NCBI GenBank assembly: GCA_017404145.1
Contig: JAFRCW010000035.1
Location: 1 to 48,316, forward strand
Direction: 5' to 3'
DNA length: 48,316 nt
Source of the DNA: Ruminococcus sp.
Lineage (GTDB): Bacteria > Bacillota > Clostridia > Oscillospirales > Acutalibacteraceae
Shown: in pieces, positions 1 to 8,534 of the stretch
Layout: each line of letters opens with the position of its first letter
How positions within the stretch are numbered: the first letter of the stretch is position 1
Translations under genes and position numbers: made by a program
Notes under the pieces: generated by a model
The model's input: only the letters and a program-made list of their open reading frames with translations
Database searches by the model: none
Told to the model about the DNA's origin: nothing

Positions 1-153
1 AACTTCTTCAAAAGAGAGGTCTGCTTCACCATGAGTTTCGCTTATGCAATCACGGCAAACGTAAAAGTATAATCTCATATCGTCGTCACGAGCGTCGGGA
101 TTTGAGATTAAGACGTTTAACACCATATTCTCAACGGTTTTTAACTTGTACAT
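1..153 (-). CDS. Small ICE-associated protein, C-terminus cut by the window edge
   Basis: The reading frame starts with ATG at 153 behind a clear AGGAGG ribosome site and stays open for 51 codons to the window edge, so the stop is not seen. The visible part begins MYKLKTVENMVLNVLI and has a CxxC pair at residues 33-36 (YVCRDC), which could bind a metal. It lies 55 nt downstream of a tiny membrane-peptide gene and appears to belong to the same leftward ICE transcript. I recognise the style of a conserved small protein of clostridial conjugative elements and phages, but I know no function for it. That it is a real gene rests on the ribosome site, the open frame and its position. Confidence 0.6.
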   Translation of the reverse strand, partial: MYKLKTVENMVLNVLISNPDARDDDMRLYFYVCRDCISETHGEADLSFEEV

Positions 154-170
154 TCGTACCTCCTAAATCT

Positions 171-197
171 GACGGGCGACCTTTTGAGCCGCCCGTC
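171..197. other. Stem-loop between two ICE genes
   Basis: GACGGGCG at 171-178 pairs with CGCCCGTC at 190-197 around a short loop, just upstream of the ribosome site of the edge gene. On the minus strand it is not followed by a T-run, so it is probably an mRNA-processing or stability hairpin rather than an intrinsic terminator. Confidence 0.5.
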
Positions 198-208
198 GCA
201 GTAGTTTT

Positions 209-298
209 TCACTTTTTGTTGTTGCGGTTTTTAATCTGCAAGAAGATAAAACCGCCGATAATGAAAACAAGTAAAACGATAGCAATAATTACTTTCAT
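209..298 (-). CDS. 29-aa single-pass membrane peptide coupled to the adhesin gene
   Basis: The 29-codon frame starts with an ATG at 298 that shares its A with the TAA stop of the upstream adhesin gene (TAATG), a classic translational-coupling arrangement. An AAGGAGG ribosome site lies inside the last codons of the adhesin gene. The peptide is one hydrophobic helix (VIIAIVLLVFIIGGFIFL) followed by a basic tail (QIKNRNNKK), which predicts N-out/C-in insertion in the membrane. It may be a small partner for surface display or conjugation-pore assembly, but this is inference from position only. It is too short for most gene finders. The overlap, ribosome site and clean helix make a real gene likely. 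Confidence 0.6.
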   Translation of the reverse strand: MKVIIAIVLLVFIIGGFIFLQIKNRNNKK

Positions 299-3200
299 TA
301 TGCCGCCTCCTTGTTATGCTTCTTTCTCTTTCTTACAAGAGCTGTCACGCAAGCCGCAACACCGACAGCCGAAACGCCGCCAAGCACAAGCCAAAGGTTG
401 TTGGGCGTTCTGCCGTCGCCTGTCTGCGGAACGTGGATCTTTTCATTGTGCATTTTTACGGTTGCGGTCTTGCCATACTCAATCTCGATAACCTCGTCAT
501 CGGGAAGAATATATCCGGCAGAAGCGTCGTCGTTTACCTCAGACACAACATACTTGCCAATTCGTAAACCCTCAATGAGAATTTCACCGTTTTTGTCGGT
601 CTTAAATACCTTATCAAAGCCGTTTTCGCCTGTTACACGGAAAGAAATGCCTTCAACCTTGTTATCGGAAGAAGTCTTAACGATTTTGAGCGAGCCTTTC
701 ATAGCTTCATTCAGGAAGCCCTTGCCTGCGTCGTTCTCAACATCATAGGTCTTACCGTCAGTTTCGATAAAGACGGGATAGGTGTTTTCATCGAGAATAA
801 AGCCGTCGGGAGCCTTCTTCTCTTTTACAAGATAGTGACCGTAAACAAGGTCGTCCATCTCATAAATGCCTGTGTCGGTTTCTTTGATTTCGCCGAGCAG
901 CTTATCGTCCTTATCGAGCTTGCCGTCAGCGTTGGTATCGGAATAGATTTCAAACACTGCGCCTGTCAGCTTGTTGTCGGGATAATTAGCGTCAACCTTC
1001 GTGGTCTTGACATTGCCACGAATATGCTCGTTGACAATTTCAATTTCAACAACATCGCCGTCCTTGCCGATTGTAACGGGATAGACAGTATCATTGAGGA
1101 CAAAGCCTGTCGGCTGTTCGATTTCTCTGACATACCAAGTGCCGTAAGGGATAGTATCCTCGCCAAAGGTGAAGCTGCCGTCCTCGGCTGATTCTGTTGT
1201 CAAGGTTGCGTTTTCCGCAGTAAACTCTGCGTCTGCGCTCTTAAACAGTCCGATAACTGCGCCGCCGAGTGCTTCGCCGTTCTCGTCAATCTTTTTACCG
1301 GAAACAGTACCGTAAATCAGCTCATTGGTGATAGGCTCACCGTCATTCACGGTGAGGTCAACGGTCTTAGTATTTTCACCCTCGTATTCAAATACAACGG
1401 GGAATTTGGTGTCGGTCAAGATATAATGCTCGTCAGTTGCAAGCTCCTTGACGTAGTAACTGCCAAAGGGAAGGTCTGTGCCGACAAAGCCGTTGCCGTT
1501 TTCATCAAGCGTGATGATCTCAATCAAGCCGTCTGCGGGAATGGTGGTTCCGCTTGCGGATACAAGCTCCTCGGTGGCGAATAAGCCAAAAGAAATGTTC
1601 TTGATTTCCTCATTAGTGCCGATGTCAAACGGCTCATTGGTTTCAAGCCACTTTTCGAGGTTTACATTAACCTTCTGTCTTTCGTTGTAGAACGAAGTAG
1701 AGGTTTCTGTGATTTCTACGGTCTGATCAGCATAGGAAAGCTCTACGTTATGGATTTCATCACTGAGTACCATTCCGTAGGGAGCGTGGATCTCCTTGAT
1801 TTCGTATTTGCCAAGATAAAGCGCCTTGCTTTTTGCAAAGCCATCATTACCTGTTGTAACGGTATCTACAAGGTCGCCCTTGTGATTGCGGACTGTGCCG
1901 TCGGGAGTGATAATATCTTCTGCGGCACGGATTTCATAGGTAGCGCCTTTCAGTCCTGCGGTTTCATAAACAGGCTGGTAAATGGTGGGGATTTCATTGC
2001 CCTCATCATCAGTACCGCCGCTGACATTTACGCCATAGAAAACTTCGCCCTCTTTGGCAATGGTAATCTTGCCTTTCTGAGCGTAGTTTGGCTTCTTTAC
2101 CTTAGTCAAAACAATGCTGCCCTCCTCTGTGGAGTTTTCTTCTGTGATGTCAAAGGTGATGGGTGTACTGTCAAGCACATAGCCGTGCGGAGCCTGAACC
2201 TCTACGAGCTTGTAGCCCTTATCGTACACGAGCATTTCGGGAGTGATAAGATAGCCCTCGCTGTTGGTGTAGAATGTGTCGATGGTAAGGTTAGAGGGGT
2301 ACGGAACGGACATAGTGATCAGAGTATTATCGGGTGCATAAATCTGGAATCCTGCTCCCTCATAGGGGATGGTTCTTCCTGATTCAGCATCCACCTTAAC
2401 AACCTTAAGATAGGACTCGAAGATATCATTATTAATGATGAAGCTGTACGGCTTAGAGTTGTCGCAGACGAATACATCGAAGTCGTCAACATAGTGTCTG
2501 CCTTCCCAGCCGTAGGTCTGATGGAAGGTGTAAGTGCCATAAGGCAGCTTCTTTGATTTTGCGTATCCCTTTTCGTCGCAGATAAGGGTATCACGCTCGC
2601 TGTCCTTTGCTTTGTCAAAACTCCCTGCGCTTTTGAGAAAGAGCTGAAACGTGGCTCCTTCTTCGGGTGTTTCGATTTTGGTCTGTCCCTGATCGGTGTG
2701 CTTAACGATTTCAATTTCGCCCTTGATGATCTGTTCGGTAACGCCGACAGATACGGGGTTATGCTCAACGGTGTAGTTCTTCGCTTCAGCGCCGACATTG
2801 TAAACTGTTTCGTTGAGAAGATAGCCCTCGGAAGGCTCAATCTCTCTGATAGTCCAATTATCGCCGCAGACATATTCCTTTGTGATGAATTTTCCGTCCT
2901 TGTCGGTTGTGTAGGTATCAATCAGCTTATCGCCGTCATAGATGCCGTACTTTGCTCCGGCAAGCGTAGCGTCGCCCTGCGCCTTCTTTGTTTCAGCGTC
3001 GGTCTTTTCAACGGTTACGGTAAACTTCTTCAAAACATTGGTAAATTCACGTTTAGTTGCTTTGTCCCAAACAACGGGTGCAGTCTGTGACTTGGGAACA
3101 ACGTAGCGAATAGAAGTATCTACTTCTTCAAGGGTATAGGGGTTATCTCCGCTTACAAGGATATTCTTAAAGCTGGCTACGCCGTTCTTGTCGGTGGTAG

Positions 3201-4497
3201 CATATTCGTCAACCTTTGCGCCTGAAAGTGATGTGCCGTAAAGGTGGAATTTTACACCCTCGTTGAAATTATCCTCCGAGGTCTTTACGACCTGAAGTTC
3301 ACCACGCTTCAGAATATTGCTGAATTTAACGGTTGCGGTCTTGCCGCTTTCGACCTTAACGGTCTGCGCCTTCTGATCCTCGTATCTTTCCTCGGTGACC
3401 TCGGTTACGGTGTATGTTCCTACCTTGAGGTCATCAATCTGAAATTCGCCCTCTGCGTTGGTGGTAACGGTCTTGCTGTAATTGTCAGCGCCCGTGACCT
3501 TAAACTTGATACCTTCGATCTTTCCGTCGTCGGAGGTCTTGACGATTTTGAGTGAGCCTGCCGAGGTCTTAACAGCGAAATACGCCGTCTTGGTTTCTGT
3601 GTCGGACTGAACGCCTGTTACAACGTCCTGCTTTGTAGAGCTGCCGCAAGCGACAAGGGTAGTTGTTACCTTCGGCATATTCTTTGTTGCGCTGAATACA
3701 AGCTCATCAGGAATTGCCTTCGTCGATGTCAGTGTAATGCTGTTGCCCGAAACAGAAACAGATACGTCGCCTGTTTTCTTGAAGGTGTAATCGGACAAGA
3801 TTTTGTTGCTGTCAGTCAGCGTAAGGCTGTACTTACCGTCGCTGTATTTCAGCTCCTTAACGTTGCTCTTTGCTTTTGCCTGTGTATCGTAGGAAAAACT
3901 CGGAATCACGTTATAGCTGTTGAGCTTGGCAATAATCTTGTTGTAGTTGGTCTTTACATTCGGATTGTGGTCGCCAGCGGTGATACCGTCAATAAACTTG
4001 GAATTGCTGAGCTTGAACGTAGAAGCGTCACGACAGCCTGTGCAGAATTCCCATACGACCAACTGAGTTGCGATCCACTTCTGACCGTCTGTTCCGACAA
4101 GACCGGAGCTGTTTCCTGACTTTCCGAAAAGAAGGGCAAGATTAATAGCTTTCTTCTGAGCCTTGCTGAGTGCGTTCCACGCAGCCGAAGCATCTGTTGT
4201 CAGGGTGTTGCCTGAATAGAGCGAGTGTCCCGGCTCCAAACAGTAAGCGTCCTTGCCGTCTGCATAGATTCGGCAGAGTTCCTCGCCGACAGTTCCGACG
4301 GTGTAGCCGCCGTGTTCGGTGTACTTCACGAATGTGATGATGTTATCGCCTGTGTCATAGCAGTAGTCAAAGGTGATGGTCACCTCTTTGCCTGCGGCAT
4401 TGGCGGGGATGATTAAGATTGAGGAAACGACAGCGATAACGGCTAAAAGAATTGCCGTAATACGCTTGGCGTTCCTCTTGTTGAATACTTTTGTCAT
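298..4497 (-). CDS. Sortase-anchored thioester/SpaA-type adhesin of the ICE
   Basis: This 1399-aa secreted surface protein starts at ATG 4497 behind GGAGG. The N-terminus is a signal peptide (basic start, hydrophobic run, ANAAG cleavage region near residue 35). It is followed by a thioester-domain signature: a YCLEPG cysteine near residue 85 and a TQLVVWEF glutamine near residue 144, which in this fold form an internal Cys-Gln thioester used for covalent attachment to host or partner surfaces. From about residue 310 there are roughly ten Cna-B/SpaA-like domains of 85-120 residues. Each begins with a VxK-type strand and ends with a conserved Glu (for example VTEV, LEEV, IREI, VKEK), as expected for Lys-Asn isopeptide bonds. 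The C-terminus has a VPQTG sorting signal, a hydrophobic helix and a KRKK tail. In Tn1549-like ICEs such proteins lie beside parA/parB and probably aid cell contact. Confidence 0.9.
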   Translation of the reverse strand: MTKVFNKRNAKRITAILLAVIAVVSSILIIPANAAGKEVTITFDYCYDTGDNIITFVKYTEHGGYTVGTVGEELCRIYADGKDAYCLEPGHSLYSGNTLTTDASAAWNALSKAQKKAINLALLFGKSGNSSGLVGTDGQKWIATQLVVWEFCTGCRDASTFKLSNSKFIDGITAGDHNPNVKTNYNKIIAKLNSYNVIPSFSYDTQAKAKSNVKELKYSDGKYSLTLTDSNKILSDYTFKKTGDVSVSVSGNSITLTSTKAIPDELVFSATKNMPKVTTTLVACGSSTKQDVVTGVQSDTETKTAYFAVKTSAGSLKIVKTSDDGKIEGIKFKVTGADNYSKTVTTNAEGEFQIDDLKVGTYTVTEVTEERYEDQKAQTVKVESGKTATVKFSNILKRGELQVVKTSEDNFNEGVKFHLYGTSLSGAKVDEYATTDKNGVASFKNILVSGDNPYTLEEVDTSIRYVVPKSQTAPVVWDKATKREFTNVLKKFTVTVEKTDAETKKAQGDATLAGAKYGIYDGDKLIDTYTTDKDGKFITKEYVCGDNWTIREIEPSEGYLLNETVYNVGAEAKNYTVEHNPVSVGVTEQIIKGEIEIVKHTDQGQTKIETPEEGATFQLFLKSAGSFDKAKDSERDTLICDEKGYAKSKKLPYGTYTFHQTYGWEGRHYVDDFDVFVCDNSKPYSFIINNDIFESYLKVVKVDAESGRTIPYEGAGFQIYAPDNTLITMSVPYPSNLTIDTFYTNSEGYLITPEMLVYDKGYKLVEVQAPHGYVLDSTPITFDITEENSTEEGSIVLTKVKKPNYAQKGKITIAKEGEVFYGVNVSGGTDDEGNEIPTIYQPVYETAGLKGATYEIRAAEDIITPDGTVRNHKGDLVDTVTTGNDGFAKSKALYLGKYEIKEIHAPYGMVLSDEIHNVELSYADQTVEITETSTSFYNERQKVNVNLEKWLETNEPFDIGTNEEIKNISFGLFATEELVSASGTTIPADGLIEIITLDENGNGFVGTDLPFGSYYVKELATDEHYILTDTKFPVVFEYEGENTKTVDLTVNDGEPITNELIYGTVSGKKIDENGEALGGAVIGLFKSADAEFTAENATLTTESAEDGSFTFGEDTIPYGTWYVREIEQPTGFVLNDTVYPVTIGKDGDVVEIEIVNEHIRGNVKTTKVDANYPDNKLTGAVFEIYSDTNADGKLDKDDKLLGEIKETDTGIYEMDDLVYGHYLVKEKKAPDGFILDENTYPVFIETDGKTYDVENDAGKGFLNEAMKGSLKIVKTSSDNKVEGISFRVTGENGFDKVFKTDKNGEILIEGLRIGKYVVSEVNDDASAGYILPDDEVIEIEYGKTATVKMHNEKIHVPQTGDGRTPNNLWLVLGGVSAVGVAACVTALVRKRKKHNKEAA

Positions 4498-4576
4498 TGG
4501 TTTACCTCCATAATTTTTTGAATTGAAATTGTGTGTTTGATTGACTTGCCTGCCCTCTTAGAGAAAGATATATGAT

Positions 4577-4604
4577 TAAGAGATAGAGTTATAGTAAGAG
4601 ATAG
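4577..4604. repeat. 18-bp-phased direct repeat upstream of the adhesin gene
   Basis: The decamer TAAGAGATAG occurs at 4577-4586 and again at 4595-4604, in the 196-nt gap between parB and the adhesin gene. On the minus strand a TATAAT hexamer lies just upstream of the pair (near 4605-4615), so the repeats fall where a regulator could bind downstream of a start site. No good -35 element is visible. The rest of the gap holds no gene that I can support. Confidence 0.3.
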
Positions 4605-4693
4605 TATTATATCTTTCTTTTCGGATAGTACAGTTAGTCTTAGGGGTTAGAGTGTGAGGAAGGGGGAAGTCAAAAAAATAAGTTTTGCATTTC

Positions 4694-5638
4694 TTACCTG
4701 CTGTCACGCTCTGAACGGTGGCGCAGATACTTGGCGTAGTGTTCCAGAGCCTTGCACACATAGTCCTCCGTGTCCTTCAACTGAACATTCTTCGGGATCA
4801 GGCTTCGTACTCTGTCACCACGAAGCACAATGCGCTCACGCTGGTTGGGTTTTTCTTCCGACATAATCGCTTCAACAGCTTCCGCCGTCAGTTTGCCGCT
4901 TTCAAACATTTTCCTCATTCGGATTGTCTGGTCGTGCGACGGTGTGCAGTCGTTAATGTCAATCTGCTCTACAACGTCACGCTGACTATCCTCGTCAAGA
5001 TAGGACAACTCAACGGCAGGACGCATTTTGATTCTGCCCTCGTCCACAAGCTCCAAAAGTTCGGGGACAAGGTTAGTTAAGCGGATATATCGTCTTATTT
5101 GGTCTTTGCTTTCTCCAACCTGTTCGCTGAGTTCTACATCAGAACGTCCGCCACCTAACTTCGTCGCCACTGGCGACGAAGTTAAATCTGTTCGTTTTCC
5201 TTGCCTTTTCATAGCTTCTAACCTCATTTTGTAAGCAAAGGCTTTCTCGCTGGGAAGGATTGTTGTACGCTGAAAATTGCTCTCAACCATATATACAACT
5301 GCTTCGTCACGGGTTAAGTCCTTAATCTCACTTCTGAGGGTGGAAAGCCCGGCAAGCTCACAAGCTCGCTTTCTGCGGTGTCCGCTGACAACCTCATATC
5401 GTCCGTCCTCTTTCTGACGGAGAACGGCAGGCGTTAAAACGCCGTTTGTCTTGATACTCTCGACAAGCTGAACCATATCCTCATCATCTCTGACGTGGAA
5501 AGGGTGATCGGGAAAGTCATCAATCAAGTCAAGCGGAATATCTCTGATTTTTTCGAGCCTTGCGTCATCCCGTTCCTCCTGTGTGGAGAAAAGGTCATCG
5601 AGCGTCGGCAGAGCGAAGTCGCTCTTTCTGTCTGCCAC
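4694..5638 (-). CDS. parB: ParB-family partition/nuclease-like protein
   Basis: The 314-aa protein contains the ParB N-terminal fold: an N-terminal DIPLDLIDDFPDHPF segment, then the nucleotide-binding box with SGHRRKRACELAGL (GHRR motif) near residue 85. Next comes a central helix-turn-helix region (ELSEQVGESKDQIRRYIRL) expected to bind parS-like sites. Translation most likely starts at GTG 5638, nine nucleotides after a GGAGG. The gene overlaps the end of parA by 44 nt, so the two are co-transcribed and probably translationally coupled. In Tn1549-type ICEs this pair maintains or segregates the excised circle. I see no parS-like palindrome in the window. Confidence 0.9.
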   Translation of the reverse strand: MADRKSDFALPTLDDLFSTQEERDDARLEKIRDIPLDLIDDFPDHPFHVRDDEDMVQLVESIKTNGVLTPAVLRQKEDGRYEVVSGHRRKRACELAGLSTLRSEIKDLTRDEAVVYMVESNFQRTTILPSEKAFAYKMRLEAMKRQGKRTDLTSSPVATKLGGGRSDVELSEQVGESKDQIRRYIRLTNLVPELLELVDEGRIKMRPAVELSYLDEDSQRDVVEQIDINDCTPSHDQTIRMRKMFESGKLTAEAVEAIMSEEKPNQRERIVLRGDRVRSLIPKNVQLKDTEDYVCKALEHYAKYLRHRSERDSR

Positions 5639-6419
5639 CTGACAACACCTCCTTTGTGAAATCAGCGTATGCCTGTGCTACCTTGCTGTTAGGCTCGTAG
5701 GCGTAAATACTTTTGCCTTTGGAAGTTACCTCGGCGGCTTTGACCGCTATCGGGATTTTTGCTTTGTAGATTTTAACAACGCTTCCAAAGTTGTTCCGTA
5801 TTGCGTCCACAGTGCTTTTAGCAAGGTTTGTCCTGTTATCGACGAGCGTCAGCAAAATGCCGTCAATCGCCAAATTAGGATTTGTATGTGCCTTTACCTT
5901 TGAAACAGTCCGAAGAAGCTGTGTCATAGCCCTTGCAGGCAAATACTGTGCCTGAACAGGGATAATCACGCTGTCTGCCGCCGTCAAAGCGTTCAAGGTC
6001 AACATACCGAGTGATGGTCTGCAATCAATAAGGATGTAGTCGTAATTTGACTTAACCATATTAAGATAACTCTTTAAGATGTTCTCACGGCTCATAGCCG
6101 TCACAAGGTACATCTCCAAGCCCTCCAAATCCGTGTTGGACGGAATAAGGTCAACTCCTTCGTTATGATGGAGTATGCCGCTTTCGGGGTTGGTTTCGTT
6201 ATCTCTGATAATCTCGTGCATTTTCGTAGCGAGGGTAACGGGTATCTCGTCAACACGCTGCCAGCCTAAACAGGTCGTCAAATCGCCCTGCGGATCAGAG
6301 TCAACAACGAGTACACGTTTACCTTTATTCGCCAAGCCAATGCCCAAGTTCATTGTGGTAGTCGTTTTTCCGACACCGCCCTTCTGATTGCAAATAGCAA
6401 TAGTTTTGCAGTTTGGCAT
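5595..6419 (-). CDS. parA: ParA-family partition ATPase
   Basis: This 274-aa member of the ParA/Soj/MinD family has a deviant Walker A motif (QKGGVGKTTT near residues 12-20), a Walker A' DSDPQGDLT segment and an LIDCRPSLG Walker B strand. ATP-dependent dimerisation on DNA with ParB would position or segregate the element. The start is placed at ATG 6419, seven nucleotides after AAAGGAGG. A longer frame beginning at a TTG would start inside that ribosome site and is unlikely. It is the first gene of the parA-parB-adhesin string and is preceded by a long structured leader (6420-6840) that could control it. Confidence 0.92.
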   Translation of the reverse strand: MPNCKTIAICNQKGGVGKTTTTMNLGIGLANKGKRVLVVDSDPQGDLTTCLGWQRVDEIPVTLATKMHEIIRDNETNPESGILHHNEGVDLIPSNTDLEGLEMYLVTAMSRENILKSYLNMVKSNYDYILIDCRPSLGMLTLNALTAADSVIIPVQAQYLPARAMTQLLRTVSKVKAHTNPNLAIDGILLTLVDNRTNLAKSTVDAIRNNFGSVVKIYKAKIPIAVKAAEVTSKGKSIYAYEPNSKVAQAYADFTKEVLSGGRQKERLRSADAR

Positions 6420-6840
6420 TCGTTTTCCTCCTTTCAAATAGTTTTATAGCTGTCCTGCAAAAACAGCTATGTAACTTTTCCGCTTATTTGTCCTCGACAC
6501 CCCAGCGGATAGATAAATCTATATGGGAAGTTCTTCAAGCGCCTGACTGCTATCAGGCTCATAGGCATCTCACCTCTGCCGGGTTCTCCGCCAGCTCCGT
6601 AGAGAAGTATCATTATCGCTTGTGTAGGTTGTCGCCATATCGGGAGCAGCCCGATACTCACAGACGGAATTAGCGCTCGCTCCTGAAAGGAGGTCGTGGC
6701 GTACCGCTGAAATAGCTTTGCATTTCTGCTTACACAAGTAACGTACTTGAAGAAATGATATTCAGTTGTCAAAGTTCGTGAAAAGGTCTTTTCCGATTGC
6801 TCGGAAACAACCCTCTCACTTGTACCCACTGGGAGAGGTC
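6420..6840 (-). ncRNA. Candidate structured leader RNA upstream of parA
   Basis: About 420 nt upstream of parA contain no convincing gene but many local inverted repeats on the minus strand. Examples are a GCCTGA/TCAGGC hairpin near 6543-6562, an ATCGGG/CCCGAT hairpin near 6638-6655, a TAGAT/ATCTA hairpin near 6508-6524, an AGCTGT/ACAGCT pair near 6447-6471, and a CCTCTC/GAGAGG stem at 6812-6837. A 120-codon GTG frame crosses it but has no ribosome site and reads low-complexity, Arg-rich sequence. The region may be a leader controlling parA or a stand-alone ICE RNA. I could not match it to a named RNA family. Confidence 0.4.
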
Positions 6841-6897
6841 ATTTTTGAAGTAAGATTTTGAAAATTTTTTAAAAAAATTTAAATTTCCTTTTAAAAC

Positions 6898-6935
6898 GCA
6901 AAAAAGCCGCCTGCTCCAATTAAGGAACAGACGGC
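6898..6935 (-). terminator. Intrinsic terminator of the ICE cargo operon
   Basis: The imperfect stem GCCGcCTGcTCC / GGAaCAGaCGGC at 6906-6935 is followed on the minus strand by a T-rich run. It lies 14 nt past the stop of the 59-aa gene and closes the two-gene unit that begins at 8350. Confidence 0.85.
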
Positions 6936-6948
6936 TCATAAGCTATAT

Positions 6949-7128
6949 TTAATTGAATATTACCTTTATATTCTTTTTGCGGGCATTATAAAGTTTGGTG
7001 ATAACCTCATCTATTACATCCGTATATTTTCCTCGTGCGATCATATCATTCTTGAGGTCAATCAGTGATTTCAAAACCTCTGAGCGTTCTTCGTTCGTTA
7101 GGTAAACGTGGTATTTCGGGTTTTTCAT
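6949..7128 (-). CDS. Small conserved ICE protein (59 aa)
   Basis: The 59-aa frame starts at ATG 7128 behind GAGGAGG, which overlaps the stop of the upstream zinc-ribbon gene, and ends at 6949 just before a strong terminator. The sequence begins MKNPKYHVYLTNEERSEVLK and has the pattern of a short beta strand followed by helices (SLIDLKNDMI, VIDEVITKLY), typical of small ICE proteins found near transfer or regulatory genes in clostridial elements. The strand-helix-helix outline would suit a ribbon-helix-helix-like DNA binder, but this is a guess from shape. It is transcribed with the zinc-ribbon gene. Confidence 0.75.
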   Translation of the reverse strand: MKNPKYHVYLTNEERSEVLKSLIDLKNDMIARGKYTDVIDEVITKLYNARKKNIKVIFN

Positions 7129-7141
7129 TATAAATTCCTCC

Positions 7142-8350
7142 TCACTTTTGGGCTATAACAGATTGAGATTGTCTGAATCTCCAATCGTAAAAGCGTTGTC
7201 TAATAATCTCTGCGTCTTTTTCTGTATCTGAGTTTATATAGATATGAACAGAGCGAAACGCCTGTTTTATCTTTTCCAATAGGGATATTTCATCGGTACG
7301 TCCGTATGGAACATACACGAGCTTGATATTCCGCTTTTTACAAAGGTGCTGTTTTATTCTATATTCGTTTTCGTTAGGCTTAGAAGTTTCAATAGCGAGC
7401 TTTTCTTCGGATATATATGATTCTAATGGGATACCGATAATGCTGTCATCATCAAACTTAGCAGACATTTTTTTCATTCCGGCATATACCATAATCGCCA
7501 ATTTGGGAAGCACGCTCTTGTACTCCTTATCACACACCTTACAGCCCATTCCGCTTGCTCTGTCTGATATAGTGGCTTTATATGAATGATTGAGAGGACA
7601 TTTCCACCAAACGCTGTACATTGATTGTCTTGAAATGTGTTCTGGTAAAAAGTCGGTGTTCTTATCAAAGTCCCATTCATCAAGAAGATGTGGATCTGTT
7701 GTAGCCAAGTCATTATATCCTGTCAATACGGCTCTGTCAGCGCAAACGGGACACATTGCGCCTTTAGCTCTTGAATGTATAACCGATTTCCACTCATAGC
7801 CACAAGTCCGACATTTCCACCATACATTTTTACGGGATTTATCATTTACTGTATCAGGAGTAAGTGGTAGGTTTCGATCTGACCATTCCTCGGCAAGCTG
7901 CGGATATAGCGTTGCAAAATCGTTAAAGCCCTTGAGCAGTATATATCCACTACAATACGGGCATTTACTGCCATCTGACCGTGTGGAAATGAGCGTTTTC
8001 CATTCATTGCCGCACTCCCTGCATCTCCACCAAGCCTTGCGGTTAGCAAAGACTGTTACTTGTGTAGGGAGTAGAGGTGCGTTTCTGGCTGACCACTCGG
8101 CGGCAAGTTCGGGCTTTTGGGAAGCAAGGTCATTGTAGCCCTCTAATATCGCATTGTGGGAACAGTAAGGGCAACCGCTTCCACTTATTACTCTGTTTTT
8201 TATTGAAGCTCGCCATTCGTGTCCGCATTTGCCATTCCACCATACTATTTTATTAGAGCCGTGCGTTACACTGTCCGGCGTAAGAGGTAAATTGCGTTGT
8301 GACCATTCATTTATAAGTTCAGGGCTAACGTCAGCTAACATTCTTTTCAT
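7142..8350 (-). CDS. Four-zinc-ribbon protein with a Vsr/PD-(D/E)XK-like C-terminus
   Basis: This 402-aa protein has four tandem repeats of about 65 residues. Each starts with a P-L-x-x-EWS-x-RN segment, followed by WW..C..C(G)xEW and CPxC, the layout of the 'probable zinc-ribbon' treble-clef family (DUF4379 type). The fourth repeat is diverged (EWDFDKN; CPLNHSYK...CKVC). After residue about 290 the fold changes: an IPLESYISEEKLAIET segment followed by IKLVYVPYG resembles the core of very-short-patch or PD-(D/E)XK endonucleases, where an acidic residue precedes a LAIE strand. The usual histidine after that strand is missing. The zinc ribbons probably read DNA and the C-terminus may cut it. 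It is a lone cargo gene in the ICE, so defence or homing is possible. Start at 8350 with an AAAGGAG site. Confidence 0.75.
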   Translation of the reverse strand: MKRMLADVSPELINEWSQRNLPLTPDSVTHGSNKIVWWNGKCGHEWRASIKNRVISGSGCPYCSHNAILEGYNDLASQKPELAAEWSARNAPLLPTQVTVFANRKAWWRCRECGNEWKTLISTRSDGSKCPYCSGYILLKGFNDFATLYPQLAEEWSDRNLPLTPDTVNDKSRKNVWWKCRTCGYEWKSVIHSRAKGAMCPVCADRAVLTGYNDLATTDPHLLDEWDFDKNTDFLPEHISRQSMYSVWWKCPLNHSYKATISDRASGMGCKVCDKEYKSVLPKLAIMVYAGMKKMSAKFDDDSIIGIPLESYISEEKLAIETSKPNENEYRIKQHLCKKRNIKLVYVPYGRTDEISLLEKIKQAFRSVHIYINSDTEKDAEIIRQRFYDWRFRQSQSVIAQK

Positions 8351-8368
8351 AACGTATCCTCTCCTTTA

Positions 8369-8383
8369 CCTATATTATATAGG
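8369..8383. promoter_or_regulatory. 15-bp palindrome over the likely -10 of the zinc-ribbon gene
   Basis: CCTATATTATATAGG reads the same on both strands and contains a TATAAT hexamer on the minus strand, 19 nt upstream of the zinc-ribbon start codon. The -35 region is not convincing. The palindrome could be an operator overlapping the -10 box. Confidence 0.4.
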
Positions 8384-8424
8384 AAACAGGAGAAAATCGT
8401 AGTTTGCGATTCGTTTTTTGGCAT

Positions 8425-8458
8425 AAAAAATCAGGCAACCTCATTCTAAGGTTGCCTG
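8425..8458 (-). terminator. Intrinsic terminator after the DinB-like gene
   Basis: CAGGCAACC (8432-8440) pairs perfectly with GGTTGCCTG (8450-8458). On the minus strand it is followed by six Ts. It separates the DinB-like gene from the zinc-ribbon operon. Confidence 0.9.
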
Positions 8459-8534
8459 TGATTCTAATGGTTATTGCTATAAATTAGAATTTGTTTTAAG
8501 TTATTTATATTATATAGTACACGAAAACAACTTA

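Noticed and set aside
6467..6829. 120-codon minus-strand frame with a GTG start
   Set aside because: No ribosome site, Arg-rich low-complexity translation, and it runs through several strong hairpins; a structured leader explains the region better.
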